Shown here: in pieces, positions 16,327-25,138 of the stretch
How positions within the stretch are numbered: the stretch's first letter is position 1
Layout: every line of letters begins with the position of its first letter
NCBI GenBank assembly: GCA_017743475.1
Contig: JAGHYV010000036.1
Span: forward strand, 1 to 44,948
Reading direction: 5' to 3'
Length of the DNA: 44,948 bases
Source: Roseiflexus sp.
GTDB lineage: Bacteria > Chloroflexota > Chloroflexia > Chloroflexales > Roseiflexaceae
Program-made: the position numbers and the translations under genes
Notes under the pieces: model-generated
Databases searched by the model: none
The model's input: the letters and a program-made list of their open reading frames with translations, nothing else
What the model was told of the DNA's origin: nothing

Positions 16327-17514
16327 TTACAGACGGGTGTGCAGCGCTGCCAGACGTTCGGCAGCAGCATCGATGGTTTCCAGACGCTTGGCGAAGCAGA
16401 AACGCGCCAGATTGGGTGCTCCCGTCGGATCACTGTAGAACGCTGAGGTAGGAATGGCTGCCACGCCAATGTCGGTCGTTAGCCACCGACAAAAGGCGCG
16501 GTCGTCGGTATATCCCAGCGCGCCGATGTCGGCAGAGAGGAAATAGGCGCCTTCAACCGGAAGTGTCGGTAATCCAGCTGACTCGAGCGCCTGCTGCAAC
16601 CGCGTGCGCCGTTCGCTATAGTCGCGCAACAGTTCGCAGTAGTATCCGTTGACCGACGCCTGTTCCAGCGCGACGGCAACTGCTTCCTGCAACGGCGACG
16701 ATGTGGCAAACGTTACCCACTGGTGCGCCTGGCGCAGCGCATGATTCAGATGCGCCGGTCCAACCGCGTAGCCGATCTTCCATCCGGTAACGCTGAAAGT
16801 TTTTCCGGCGCTGTTGATGGTGAGCGTGCGCTCCCACATGCCGGGGAGCGTCGCCAGTGGCACATGGGCGCCGCCGTCGAAAACCAGCCGGTCATACACT
16901 TCGTCGGTGATCGCAAGGGTGTTGTGATCCTGGCAGAGTTCGGCAATGAGGCACAATTCGGCGCGGGTGAAAACCTTACCGGTCGGGTTGTGTGGCGTAT
17001 TGACGAGAATGAGCGTCGGGTTGCGCTTAAACGCGGCGCGCAGTTCCGCCTCGTCAAACCACCACGTTGCGTGGGTGTGATCTGGCGGGTAGAGGCGCAC
17101 CGGCAGAGGAATGCCGCCTGCCAGGGTAATGTCGGGTACATAGGCATCATACGCCGGCTCGAAAATGATGACCGCATCGCCCGGCTCGATAAGCGCCAGC
17201 AGTGCATCGTACAACGCTTCGGTTGCGCCGCTGGTGATCGTGACTTCGCGCTGCCAGTCCACCGCGCGCCCGTAGTCGCGCTCCCACTGTGCGGCAACCG
17301 CCTGGCGCAGACGAGGCGATCCGGGCATTGGGGCATACTGGTTGATATCAGCGGCAATCGCGGCTGCCGCCGCTTCCTTGATGAATGCCGGACCTGGAAA
17401 ATCAGGGAAGCCCTGTCCCAGATTGATCGCGCCGCGCTCGAGCGCCAGCGCGCTCATTTCGGTGAAGATGGTTGTGCCGAAGCCCGCTACACGGCGGGCG
17501 AGCCTGCCAGTCAT
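16327..17514 (-). CDS. Class I/II PLP aminotransferase
   Basis: It transfers an amino group between an amino acid and a 2-oxoacid using pyridoxal phosphate. In the 395-aa sequence, NLGQGFPDF opens the family signature. HNPTGK (175-180) and TDEVYD (203-208) bind the cofactor, and Lys238 in SAGKTFS forms the Schiff base; R/K further on completes the site. The LGQGFPDF start is seen in the kynurenine/methionine aminotransferase branch (YbdL/KAT-like). Substrate assignment within this group is not safe from sequence. A GGGAGTG site precedes the ATG. Confidence 0.88.
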   Translation of the reverse strand: MTGRLARRVAGFGTTIFTEMSALALERGAINLGQGFPDFPGPAFIKEAAAAAIAADINQYAPMPGSPRLRQAVAAQWERDYGRAVDWQREVTITSGATEALYDALLALIEPGDAVIIFEPAYDAYVPDITLAGGIPLPVRLYPPDHTHATWWFDEAELRAAFKRNPTLILVNTPHNPTGKVFTRAELCLIAELCQDHNTLAITDEVYDRLVFDGGAHVPLATLPGMWERTLTINSAGKTFSVTGWKIGYAVGPAHLNHALRQAHQWVTFATSSPLQEAVAVALEQASVNGYYCELLRDYSERRTRLQQALESAGLPTLPVEGAYFLSADIGALGYTDDRAFCRWLTTDIGVAAIPTSAFYSDPTGAPNLARFCFAKRLETIDAAAERLAALHTRL

Positions 17515-17608
17515 TCGTTCACTCCCTGAGTGTCGTTTTCACGTCTTCTACTTCGCCGATACAGTATCGTACCATACCTGAAGTCGATGTGCGGAAGCGG
17601 CGCACAGA

Positions 17609-17638
17609 TTGAAACCCTTGCTTCTGTTATGGTACGAT
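17609..17638 (+). promoter_or_regulatory. Promoter of a decayed two-gene unit
   Basis: TTGAAA (17609-17614), 18 bases, then TGG-TACGAT (17633-17638) point at the broken nucleotidyltransferase. A mirror TGGTACGAT lies on the minus strand at 17574-17566, toward the aminotransferase. Confidence 0.45.
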
Positions 17639-17769
17639 TTTCACACGGCATGTGACAAGAGTTCTCCTGCTCATTCTTTTGATGGAATGTTCTATGAGCG
17701 CACCGGATAGTTTGTCGCACTGGCGGATAACATCGAACAATTGCTAAAAGAAATGCCAAGGCATACGGC

Positions 17770-18086
17770 TTGAACGATGCGACCATTGAACAGATTCGGG
17801 CAGTGCTTTCCCATTATCCGCAGGTTGAGCGCGCTGTGATCTACGGTTCGCGCGCGGAAATGCGAAGATCGGCTCGGATATCGATCTGACATTGATCGGC
17901 GGCGATGATCTGGCTCTCTCGATTCTGGGGAAGATTTTTGATGAACTCGATGATCTGCTGCTGCCGTACACGTTTGATCTGTCGCTCTTCAGCCTGATCA
18001 GCGATCCAGACGTGCGCGCGGAGATCCGGCGCACGGGCGCAGTGTTCTATGAACGCCGCGCGGATCCGTGTCTGAAAGAATCGTAA
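17770..18086 (+). pseudogene. Broken MNT-type nucleotidyltransferase
   Basis: The N-terminal part (from TTG 17770, LNDATIEQIRAVL... to YGSRA, ending near 17856) is in one frame. The rest (GNAKIGSDIDL onward to TAA 18084-18086) is in another. Joined, they give the active-site motif GSRA(x)GNxxxGSDIDL of minimal nucleotidyltransferases such as MntA, which AMPylate partner HEPN toxins. The break falls in a CGCGCGCG run and is consistent with loss of one or four bases. Just upstream, an ATG at 17694 starts a frame that stops after 17 codons. A second frame (17711-17770, LADNIEQLLKEMP) looks like the end of another eroded ORF. This was probably a two-gene antitoxin-toxin unit that decayed, but the HEPN partner is not recognisable. 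Confidence 0.6.
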
Positions 18087-18098
18087 CCACGTCCGATC

Positions 18099-18127
18099 TT
18101 GACCGGAAGCGCGGCATGACGTATGCT
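18099..18127 (+). promoter_or_regulatory. Probable glmS promoter
   Basis: TTGACC (18099-18104), 17 bases, then TATGCT (18122-18127). Transcription from here would give a leader of about 390 nt that contains the whole ribozyme. Confidence 0.5.
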
Positions 18128-18191
18128 GAGCAGCAGTGTGGGATATGCAGGGGCTACGGGAGGTGATGCGCACACGCAACGGTCAGTAGAA

Positions 18192-18375
18192 AGCGCATGG
18201 GCTGCGGGTCCTTTCCCGCAGTTGACGAGGGTGGAGGTTCCCTGTCGCGCGACAGGGCTAACGTTGGCGTCGCCGACGGAACATCGAGAGATCAGCGGAT
18301 GCCTCCCAGGCGTGCTGCCGCCTGTGAGCGCTCTGGGAAACCCATCCGGCGACGGGTGGAACAAAGCGGAGCGCA
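18192..18375 (+). ncRNA. glmS ribozyme (GlcN6P-dependent self-cleaving riboswitch)
   Basis: The leader of glmS contains the conserved core of the glmS ribozyme. It has A|GCGC at the cleavage site (between 18192 and 18193), GACGAGGGTGGAGGTT (18224-18239) and AACATCGA (18280-18287). GATCAGCGGATGCCTCCC (18290-18307) follows, and its CCTCC is complementary to GGAGG at 18233-18237. Supporting hairpins are CCCTGTC/GACAGGG (18240-18246 with 18251-18257), GTTGGC/GCCGAC (18263-18274), and CCCAG/CTGGG (18305-18309 with 18333-18337). A P4-like stem CCATCCG/CGGGTGG (18342-18348 with 18353-18359) is closed by a GCGA tetraloop. In characterised examples, glucosamine 6-phosphate acts as coenzyme for self-cleavage and the cut mRNA is degraded. 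The class is best known from Firmicutes. The 3' boundary is approximate. Confidence 0.93.
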
Positions 18376-18526
18376 GTCAGCGCCCCTTCCTGTAAGACGC
18401 ATCGAAGACTGTGGATGCCCCGCGCAGTTAGGCGTCATTCTCATGAAGCACGTGCTGGTTCGGAACCGGTTGCGCGGCGTGTAGCGCAGCGCCGCGACTC
18501 TTCGTGCGTGCAGAAAGGAAAAGCGC
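18376..18526 (+). other. Spacer between the ribozyme and glmS
   Basis: This is about 150 bases of GC-rich leader with no ORF supported by a ribosome binding site until the AAAGGAAAA just before glmS. I see no clear terminator. Confidence 0.5.
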
Positions 18527-20371
18527 ATGTGTGGCATTGTTGGCTATATTGGACCGCGTGATGCCGGTGAAGTTCTGCTCCACGGTCTGGGGCGGCTCGA
18601 ATATCGCGGGTATGACTCAGCGGGCATTGCCGTTGATGACGGGCGACAGTTGCAATTACGGCGCAGCGTTGGGAAACTTGCAAATCTGGCGGCACAGTTG
18701 CGGGAACAACCGGTCGTCGGGCGCTGCGGCATCGGGCATACTCGCTGGGCGACGCACGGCGGCGTTACCGAGGAAAATGCGCACCCGCACCGCGACGCCT
18801 CAGGCGAGATTGTCGTGATCCAGAACGGCATCGTCGAAAACTATCTCGAACTGAAGGAGCGCCTGATCGCGCACGGTCATCAGTTTGCATCGCAGACGGA
18901 TACCGAAGTCATCGCCCGTCTCCTGGGCGAATACTACGATGAAACCGGGTCGCTCGAACAGGCGATGCGACGCACGCTCGCCGAGTTGCGCGGCGGTAAT
19001 GCAGTGGTAGCAATGACGCGCCGCGAGCCGGGGCGCATCATTGCCGCGCGCCTGGGGCATGCAGGCGGAATCGTCATCGGTGTGGGCGATGATGAAATGT
19101 TCGTCGCGTCCGACGTGCCGGCGATCCTTGATTATACCCGGCGCGTCATCTTTCTAGACGACCGTGAAATCGCGGTGATCGACGCCAATGGAGCGACAAT
19201 CTCGCGCCTGGACGGAACGCCGGTCATTCGCACTCCCATAACAATCCCGTGGGATCCGGTGTCTGCCGCTAAGGGCGACTTCAAGCATTTCATGCAGAAG
19301 GAGATCTTCGAGCAACCGCGTGCGCTGACCGATGTGTTGCGCGGGCGGATCGATCTCGACCATGGCGCAGTTCTGCTCGATGAACTTGCCTTCGATGAGC
19401 AGGAACTGCGGCAGCTGGAACGGATCTACGCAGTAGGGTGCGGGACGGCATGGCACGCGGCGCTGGTGGCGAAGTTTGCCATCGAAACGCTGGCGCGATT
19501 GCGCGTCGAGGTAGATTACGGATCCGAGTTCCGGTACCGTGACCCGCTGATCGGCGAGCACGTTGCCGTGCTTGCGATCACCCAGAGTGGTGAAACTGTC
19601 GATACGCTGGCAGCGATGGAAGAAGCGCGGCGGCATCGGGCAAAGAGCATTGCCATCGTCAACGTGGTTGGCAGTCAGGCGGCACGACTGGCGGATGGCG
19701 GAGCAATCTACCTGCACGCCGGTCCTGAAATCGGCGTCGCTTCGACGAAGGCATTCACCACGATGCTGGTGGCATCCTACCTGCTGGCGCTGCGGTTGGG
19801 CGCAGTGCGGGGCGTGATCTCCAACGATGAGGTGCGTCGTTACATTCAGGCGCTGATCGAACTCCCCGGCAAGGTTGAGCGTATTCTAGAGCGCCAGGAG
19901 ATCTACAAGGAACTAGCCGAACGCTACCACAACGTGCGTGATGCGCTCTATCTCGGCAGACAGGTGAACTATCCTGTGGCGCTGGAAGGGGCGCTGAAGC
20001 TGAAGGAGATTAGTTACATTCACGCCGAGGGGTATCCAGCTGGCGAAATGAAACACGGTCCGATTGCCCTGATCGACCGCGATCTGCCGGTGGTGTGCAT
20101 TGCCATGCGCGACAGCGTCTATGAGAAAATGATCTCGAACATTGAGCAGGTTCGGGCGCGCGGTGGGCATGTGATCGCTATTGCTGCCGAGGGTGACGCC
20201 TTGATCGCATCGAAAGCGGATTATGTGATCGAAGTGCCGCAGACGTTGCCGCTGTTGACCCCGGTGCTCACCAGTGTGCCGATGCAACTGCTGGCGTACC
20301 ATATCGCCGTGCGTCGCGGTTGTGATGTGGATCAGCCGCGCAATCTGGCGAAGAGTGTGACGGTGGAATGA
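18527..20371 (+). CDS. glmS: Glutamine--fructose-6-phosphate aminotransferase (isomerising)
   Basis: It makes glucosamine 6-phosphate from fructose 6-phosphate and glutamine, the first step of UDP-GlcNAc and peptidoglycan precursor synthesis. The 614-aa protein has the mature Cys nucleophile right after Met (MCGIVGYIG), GLRRLEYRGYDSAGI-like sequence and GHTRWATHG in the glutaminase domain. Two SIS domains follow, with the TQSGETVDT and STKAFTT segments, and the family ending NLAKSVTVE. Length is typical. It is preceded by a glmS ribozyme that its product should activate, a direct feedback loop. A ferrochelatase-family gene follows 25 bases downstream, probably in the same transcript. Confidence 0.97.
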   Translation: MCGIVGYIGPRDAGEVLLHGLGRLEYRGYDSAGIAVDDGRQLQLRRSVGKLANLAAQLREQPVVGRCGIGHTRWATHGGVTEENAHPHRDASGEIVVIQNGIVENYLELKERLIAHGHQFASQTDTEVIARLLGEYYDETGSLEQAMRRTLAELRGGNAVVAMTRREPGRIIAARLGHAGGIVIGVGDDEMFVASDVPAILDYTRRVIFLDDREIAVIDANGATISRLDGTPVIRTPITIPWDPVSAAKGDFKHFMQKEIFEQPRALTDVLRGRIDLDHGAVLLDELAFDEQELRQLERIYAVGCGTAWHAALVAKFAIETLARLRVEVDYGSEFRYRDPLIGEHVAVLAITQSGETVDTLAAMEEARRHRAKSIAIVNVVGSQAARLADGGAIYLHAGPEIGVASTKAFTTMLVASYLLALRLGAVRGVISNDEVRRYIQALIELPGKVERILERQEIYKELAERYHNVRDALYLGRQVNYPVALEGALKLKEISYIHAEGYPAGEMKHGPIALIDRDLPVVCIAMRDSVYEKMISNIEQVRARGGHVIAIAAEGDALIASKADYVIEVPQTLPLLTPVLTSVPMQLLAYHIAVRRGCDVDQPRNLAKSVTVE

Positions 20372-20396
20372 TGGGGATAACGAATCGAGGTTGACA

Positions 20397-21341
20397 ATGA
20401 ACTATGAAGACATCCCGCAAACCGGCGTCCTGGTTCTGGAGTACGGCGAACCGGCAACGCTCGACGATATTGTTCCTTACCTGACAGCACACTACCACGG
20501 GCATCCGCCGTCACCAAGAGATATTGCGTATATGCGCGAACGGTGCCAGCGGGTGTGGAGCGGAACAAGCGGCGACTCTGCTGCCAGGCGACTTGCCGCC
20601 GCACTCGATGATGAACTGCGACAGCGATTCGGATCACGCTTTCAGGTCGTTCTGGGCGCCCGTCACTGGCATCCGACGGTGGCTGATGCACTGGCGCACC
20701 TTGTTCGAACTGGCATCCAATGCGTTCTTGCATTGCCCCTCAGCCCCATCGCCTCACAGATGAGCCTGCGCAGTCACCAGGAAGCGCTCGAACGCGCGCA
20801 GACCGAAGTCGCTCGTCCAGTGCGCCTGCATCTGATCCCCGACTGGCCCGATCTGCCGGGCTATTATTCGACGCTAACGATTAATGCGACTCTTGCGCTG
20901 GAGCGTCTGCCGGATCGTGATCGCAGTCGAACAGCGCTGCTTGCAATTGCTCACAGTGTTGCCGAAAGCGCACGCAAACCGGAAGCGGAATACCAGTGGC
21001 GGCTGCGGCAAACGATGCAACGCCTGGTTTCCACGCTCGGCTGCGACGCCGGATATCTGGCGTACTACGGTGCCGAGGGTCCCGGTCAGTGGCTTGGTCC
21101 CGATGTGTTGTCGGCGCTGGATGAGATTGCCCGTGCAGGGTTCCGGCACGTGCTGGCGGTTCCCATCAACACCGTCTATGACAACGTCGAAGTGTGTTAC
21201 GAACTCGATGTGCGTATGGCAGAGCGGGCCGCTGCGCTTGGATTGGGGTACGTTCGCGCTGACATCCCCAACGCCGCGCCAGCGCTCATCGCTGACCTTG
21301 CCACGCTCGTTGCGCAGATGGCTGCCGTTTTCCAGAACTGA
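20397..21341 (+). CDS. hemH: Ferrochelatase-family protein (HemH/CpfC-like)
   Basis: It is expected to insert iron into a porphyrin or coproporphyrin in haem synthesis. The 314-aa protein shows the family's architecture. The N-terminal VLVLEYGEPATLDDIVPYL opens it, followed by the region LPLSPIASQMSLRSHQEAL. The catalytic histidine context is AIAHSVAES, where S-A-H-S-x-P is usual. Near the C-terminus GPDVLSALDEI and VPINTVYDNVEVCYELDV correspond to the canonical ...DHxEVLYDLD segment. Several canonical residues are replaced (N for H near 250), so it is a divergent member. A different chelatase or a role in siroheme- or haem-like metabolism is possible. GAGG lies 6 bases before ATG 20397. Confidence 0.75.
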   Translation: MNYEDIPQTGVLVLEYGEPATLDDIVPYLTAHYHGHPPSPRDIAYMRERCQRVWSGTSGDSAARRLAAALDDELRQRFGSRFQVVLGARHWHPTVADALAHLVRTGIQCVLALPLSPIASQMSLRSHQEALERAQTEVARPVRLHLIPDWPDLPGYYSTLTINATLALERLPDRDRSRTALLAIAHSVAESARKPEAEYQWRLRQTMQRLVSTLGCDAGYLAYYGAEGPGQWLGPDVLSALDEIARAGFRHVLAVPINTVYDNVEVCYELDVRMAERAAALGLGYVRADIPNAAPALIADLATLVAQMAAVFQN

Positions 21342-21391
21342 TCCAGGCGCTATAGCAAGGCAAGGGCGCGAAACTGTTTACACCTGGGAGT

Positions 21392-21480
21392 AACACACGC
21401 GCCGGGGAGTGAAGGCGTTCCGCTCTCATCGCGTCTATGAGGGCAAGATGCCCTCGCTCCCAGAAGAAATGCGAACACTT
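21392..21480. repeat. About 89-bp interspersed repeat, copy 1
   Basis: It starts AACACAC, contains CGTCTA..AGGGCAA.AT.CCCTC and ends GAAATGCGAACACTT. It closely matches 29369-29456 in the same orientation. No ORF is supported. The rest of the 21342-21652 gap holds a promoter and a hairpin. Confidence 0.75.
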
Positions 21481-21542
21481 ATCATTATCCACTGATAGAC
21501 GCATCGTCGGTGGCACAAAGCGTCTTTCCACTTTCCCCAGGA

Positions 21543-21571
21543 TTGACAGATCATTGCAAAAGACCGACAAT
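21543..21571 (+). promoter_or_regulatory. Promoter of the HlyD-family gene
   Basis: TTGACA (21543-21548), 17 bases, GACAAT (21566-21571). The leader holds a hairpin, AACGCCG/CGGCGTT (about 21587-21604), followed by TTCAT. Confidence 0.65.
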
Positions 21572-21652
21572 TAACAAGAGGAGAACAACGCCGGTGACGG
21601 CGTTTCATATTGATTTCTATGATGTAATGCGCCGGAACTATAGAGGAAGAGA

Positions 21653-23518
21653 ATGGCTACAACCACTGCGCGTCGATGGCCCGGTCGGCGCGCTATCGTC
21701 ACTGCTGTTGGGCTGGTGCTCATCGTGGCAGCGTGCGCCGCAGGCGTATTTTTCCTTCGTGGCGGGCAACAAATGCCAGTGCGTTCCTACGGATTGGTTA
21801 ACCCGCGGTTTGACAAACTGATCGCAACGGTCAATGCCACTGGACAGATTGCCCCTGTTCAGACAGTCAATCTCAGTTTTGCGGTCACCGGAAGGGTCGC
21901 TGAGGTACTGGTGCGCCCTGGCGATACTGTGGAAAAGGGGCAACCGCTCGCCCGGCTCGATACCCGCGAACTGGAATTGCGTCTGGCGCAGGCGGAAGCG
22001 CAACTCGCCCAGGCGCAGGCAAACCTCGACCGGTTGCTTGCCGGTCCGTCGTCTGCGGAGATCGCCGCTGCCGAAGCGCAACTCGCCCAGGCTGCCGGGC
22101 AACTGCGGCAGGTCGAAGGAAGCGTGACAGTCGCAGATATGCGTGCTGCCGAGGAACAACTGCGACAGGCAGAGGCGCGTCTCAACCAGCTTCTCGCCGG
22201 TCCGCGTGAGTCGGACGTGCAGATCGCCGAAGCGCGCATCCGCGAAGCGGAATTGAACCTCGAACGTCAGCGCGCACAGCTGTCTGCTGCAAAAACCAAT
22301 GCCCAGATACAACTCGAACAGGCAGTCAATCAATTGACACAAGCGCAATCGCGCTATTCGACAGCAAAGCAGAACTGGGAGTATGTGCGTGAAACCGGCG
22401 CCGACCCAATTGTGCGCACCGTCGCCGATCCGAACCGGCCAGGGCAGACGCGCCCGAATATTCTGAACGACTCGCAGCGCCAGCAGTACTACGATGCCTT
22501 TGTCCAGGCGGAGGCAGCGTTACGCAGTGCTGAAAATGCCGTTGCTCAGGCGCAGGTGAATTATGACAATGCGCGTCTGGCGGAGGCGAACGGCGTCGAA
22601 CTGGCAGAAGGGCAACTCGCGGTTGCGCGTGCTAATCGAGATCTCCTCTTCGCTACTCCTGAGCCGGATGTGCTGGCTGCAGCGCGTGCGCAGGTTGCCG
22701 GTGCGCGGGCTGCACTCGACCGGATGCGCGGCGACCAGCGCAGCGGTCAGCTTGAAGCTGCGCGCGCCGCATTCGAAGTCGCAAGGGCGAATCTGGAACG
22801 GTTGCGCGCCGATCCACGTCCGGCAGACTTGGCTGCTGCTCGCGCTCAGGTGGATGGTGCGCGGGCAGCACGCGATCTGGCGCGACTGGCGCTCGATGAA
22901 GCAGTGCTCAAAGCGCCGTTTAACGGAGTCGTTGCCGAGGTAAACCTGAAAGTCGGCGAAGCGCCGTCGCCAGGACGACCCGCTATTGTTCTGGCAAACC
23001 TGGAGCGTTTCTACGTGGATGTGACAGTGGACGAGATTGACATTACGCGGGTGAGCGTCGGTCAACCGGTGACGCTGACGCTTGATGCGCTGCCGGAAGT
23101 GACCCTTGTGGCGACGGTCGAGACGATTAGTCCGCTGGCATTGCCTCAGGCTGCGGTAACGTCGTACCAGGTGCGGATCGGGATCCCCAACACCGATCCG
23201 CGTGTGCGCGCTGGGATGTCGGTAGGGGCGGATATCGTCGTTGCGGAGCGCGACAATGTGCTGCTCGTGCCGCGTCGCGCTGTGCGCAGCGACCGCGGGC
23301 GTTTGCTGGTTGATGTGGTGCGTGATCCTGGATTGTGTGCATTGCCGCCGGATCGACGTCCGGCGCGTCCGGATCTTGAAGCGCGTGATGTGACAGTTGG
23401 CTTGAGCAACGACCAGGTCATCGAAATCGTCAGTGGTCTCGATCCGCAAGCCTGTGTTTATATCGAAGGGGTGGATCAGCGCTTCACGTTCTTTACCGGA
23501 CCGCCGCGTACGCGCTGA
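21653..23518 (+). CDS. HlyD/MacA-type membrane fusion (adaptor) protein
   Basis: It is likely the periplasm- or exterior-facing adaptor of an ABC or other export pump. The 621-aa protein has one N-terminal membrane segment (about 14-36). A first biotinyl-lipoyl half motif ([26 protein letters not shown], about 78-103) is followed by an unusually long helical hairpin rich in ALAQAQ heptads (about 103-400). The second lipoyl half ([18 protein letters not shown], about 417-434) and beta-barrel segments complete it. GAGGAAGAG lies just before the ATG. No transporter gene is next to it in the window, so the partner is unknown. The genus has a single membrane or unusual envelope, so it may act at the cell surface. 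Confidence 0.85.
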   Translation: MATTTARRWPGRRAIVTAVGLVLIVAACAAGVFFLRGGQQMPVRSYGLVNPRFDKLIATVNATGQIAPVQTVNLSFAVTGRVAEVLVRPGDTVEKGQPLARLDTRELELRLAQAEAQLAQAQANLDRLLAGPSSAEIAAAEAQLAQAAGQLRQVEGSVTVADMRAAEEQLRQAEARLNQLLAGPRESDVQIAEARIREAELNLERQRAQLSAAKTNAQIQLEQAVNQLTQAQSRYSTAKQNWEYVRETGADPIVRTVADPNRPGQTRPNILNDSQRQQYYDAFVQAEAALRSAENAVAQAQVNYDNARLAEANGVELAEGQLAVARANRDLLFATPEPDVLAAARAQVAGARAALDRMRGDQRSGQLEAARAAFEVARANLERLRADPRPADLAAARAQVDGARAARDLARLALDEAVLKAPFNGVVAEVNLKVGEAPSPGRPAIVLANLERFYVDVTVDEIDITRVSVGQPVTLTLDALPEVTLVATVETISPLALPQAAVTSYQVRIGIPNTDPRVRAGMSVGADIVVAERDNVLLVPRRAVRSDRGRLLVDVVRDPGLCALPPDRRPARPDLEARDVTVGLSNDQVIEIVSGLDPQACVYIEGVDQRFTFFTGPPRTR

Positions 23519-23564
23519 CGATTATTCATTCGTTGTTGACCAGTGTGCAACTTTATTGCCCGTC

Positions 23565-23594
23565 TTGACGTACCTCTGGTTGCTGGCATACACT
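23565..23594 (+). promoter_or_regulatory. Promoter of the AIM24-family gene
   Basis: TTGACG (23565-23570), 18 bases, TACACT (23589-23594). The ATG at 23652 has AAAGGAG upstream. Confidence 0.55.
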
Positions 23595-23651
23595 ATGACA
23601 GGCAGGCATCGGCGGTCGTCGGTGTCGTATCACGAAAGGAGCGTTTCCTTC

Positions 23652-24413
23652 ATGACTTCGTATGAAAGCAACCGTTTGGACCTTCCCGACCCGGTCGTAG
23701 CAGCGCGGGGACGTGGTGTGACCGGGATGGAGTATCAGATCATCGGCACGACGATGCAGGCAGTCATCCTTGAACTTGACCCTGGCGAGACAGTCTACTC
23801 CGAGTCGGGCGCGATGTCCTGGATGTCAGGCAATATCCAGATGGCGACTAACACCCGCGGCGGCGGGCTTGGCGGGATATTCAAGCGCGCCATCTCCGGC
23901 GAGAGCCTGTTCCTCAACGAGTTCACTTCGGTCGGCGGCAAGGGCATCGTCGCCTTCGCCTCCGATTTCCCCGGCAAGATCGTGCCGGTTCCGCTCCTTG
24001 AGGGGCAGAGTATGATTGTGCAGAAGCAGGCGTTCCTCTGCGCTGAGAAGACCGTCGGGCTTGATATCCACTTCCGCAAGCGCCTGGGCGCAGGGTTCTT
24101 CGGCGGCGAGGGGTTCATCATGCAGAAGTTGACTGGTCCAGGGATAGCATTCGTCTGTCTCGATGGCGAGATCGTCGAGTATACGCTGGATGCAGGGCAG
24201 GTGCTGAAGGTGGACACCGGGCACGTGGCGATGTATGAGCCGACGGTCGATTTTGACATCGAGATGGTGAAGGGGTTCAAGAACATTCTGCTGGGCGGCG
24301 AAGGGTTGTTCCTGACGACACTGCGCGGACCGGGGCGTGTCTGGTTGCAGACGATGCCGACTGCCAACCTCGCCAAGGCGATCGCGCCATACATCGTGAC
24401 GAGTTCGTCGTAA
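23652..24413 (+). CDS. AIM24 family (TIGR00266) protein of unknown function
   Basis: The 253-aa protein belongs to the AIM24/TIGR00266 family, a beta-rich fold found in many bacteria and in mitochondria. Its biochemical role is not settled. Family marks are the opening [35 protein letters not shown]-like segment (about 25-60), [22 protein letters not shown] and [10 protein letters not shown] near the end. The start at 23652 is set by AAAGGAG and by the promoter at 23565-23594; a longer reading upstream would cross that promoter. It is monocistronic, with a strong terminator directly after it. Confidence 0.88.
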   Translation: MTSYESNRLDLPDPVVAARGRGVTGMEYQIIGTTMQAVILELDPGETVYSESGAMSWMSGNIQMATNTRGGGLGGIFKRAISGESLFLNEFTSVGGKGIVAFASDFPGKIVPVPLLEGQSMIVQKQAFLCAEKTVGLDIHFRKRLGAGFFGGEGFIMQKLTGPGIAFVCLDGEIVEYTLDAGQVLKVDTGHVAMYEPTVDFDIEMVKGFKNILLGGEGLFLTTLRGPGRVWLQTMPTANLAKAIAPYIVTSSS

Positions 24414-24440
24414 ACGTTAGGAGCGCAGGGTTAAGAGTCG

Positions 24441-24478
24441 GGTGACGCTTCTGGCGCCAGAAGCGTCACCTTTGTGCT
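24441..24478 (+). terminator. Perfect palindromic terminator
   Basis: Bases 24441-24470 form a perfect 30-bp palindrome (15-bp arms, GGTGACGCTTCTGGC and its complement) followed by TTTGTGCTT. It would end transcription of the AIM24 gene. Confidence 0.88.
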
Positions 24479-24486
24479 TAACCCAG

Positions 24487-24582
24487 TCAATCTTCGTTGA
24501 CCACGTGGACGGTTTGATCGCTTCCCAGTTCAAACAGGATGTAAAGAAAGAGTAGTCCTGCCGCGATAATGAGCGCAATCAT
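24487..24582 (-). CDS. Candidate 31-aa membrane micropeptide
   Basis: ATG at 24582 starts a reading of 31 codons with a hydrophobic helix (IALIIAAGLLFLYILFELG), then a polar tail SDQTVHVVNED. In the same frame, hydrophobic sequence also extends upstream of the ATG back to a TGA near 24668, so it could instead be the end of a longer decayed gene. No good ribosome binding site is visible. There is no recognisable family. Confidence 0.35.
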   Translation of the reverse strand: MIALIIAAGLLFLYILFELGSDQTVHVVNED

Positions 24583-24683
24583 CCTGAAGAATGCGAGAAG
24601 CGCAGCAACTCTGATCTGTACCAGCGTTATAAGTATGGCGTAGAACAGGTTGGTTCTCCAGATGGTGTATCACGAAGGTGATC

Positions 24684-24862
24684 CTACCTAATCATTATCA
24701 AAATCAGCCTGTTCGACATATCTCCGCCCCCCGCTTTTAGCTGCCTCATCGCACCAGTATGATCCACCGACAAGACAAAAAGTAGAAAGGTTGCCAGCAT
24801 AACAAGAGAGGTTCTGAAAAAGTGATAGTAAGATATTTCATCCAGGTAAGCGGCGAACTTCA
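24684..24862 (-). CDS. Candidate small membrane protein, second of an overlapping pair
   Basis: A GTG overlapping the stop of the upstream 24-aa ORF (GTGA overlap) opens 59 codons with one membrane helix (TSLVMLATFLLFVLSV). Translational coupling is possible. Equally, the two pieces could be one membrane protein broken by a frameshift near 24860. Its lower GC than the neighbours suggests foreign or relaxed sequence. Confidence 0.35.
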
Positions 24863-24934
24863 CAATAGGGAACACGGAATTGCGATGAAAAAAAGAATAC
24901 ATACAATAACGCCGAAAATCGACAGTATCAGCAT
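24860..24934 (-). CDS. Candidate 24-aa hydrophobic peptide
   Basis: The ATG at 24934 has a strong AAAGGAG 7-8 bases upstream on the minus strand. The peptide is almost all membrane-spanning (LILSIFGVIVCILFFIAI). It either stands alone or is the first half of a frameshifted membrane protein with 24684-24862. Confidence 0.4.
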   Translation of the reverse strand: MLILSIFGVIVCILFFIAIPCSLL

Positions 24935-25138
24935 TGTCGTACTCCTTTGAGAACAAGAATGCTTTCCGGCGCGTTAGATATATCGTTACACGCTAGGTGC
25001 AGTGCGCCGACATCATAGTGCTAACCGCGCACTGCAGTGAAGTGTCTACAGTCACCGGTGAATAAACAGGAGGATCCGCCCATCACGTAGCCGATTCTTA
25101 GGATGGAATGCTCCCAAGATCAAGGTGAGTGTGAGCTG
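24935..25138. other. Intergenic stretch without a recognisable gene
   Basis: No ORF with a ribosome binding site and no tRNA is seen here. It leads into the interspersed repeat at 25139. Confidence 0.5.

Noticed and set aside
22520-23449. A 309-aa ORF antisense to the HlyD gene
   Set aside because: It is a frame shadow of the GC-rich coding strand with no start site.
24744-24830. Transposase or IS remnants in the AT-rich stretch
   Set aside because: No DDE-type motif, no inverted ends and only membrane-like short ORFs.
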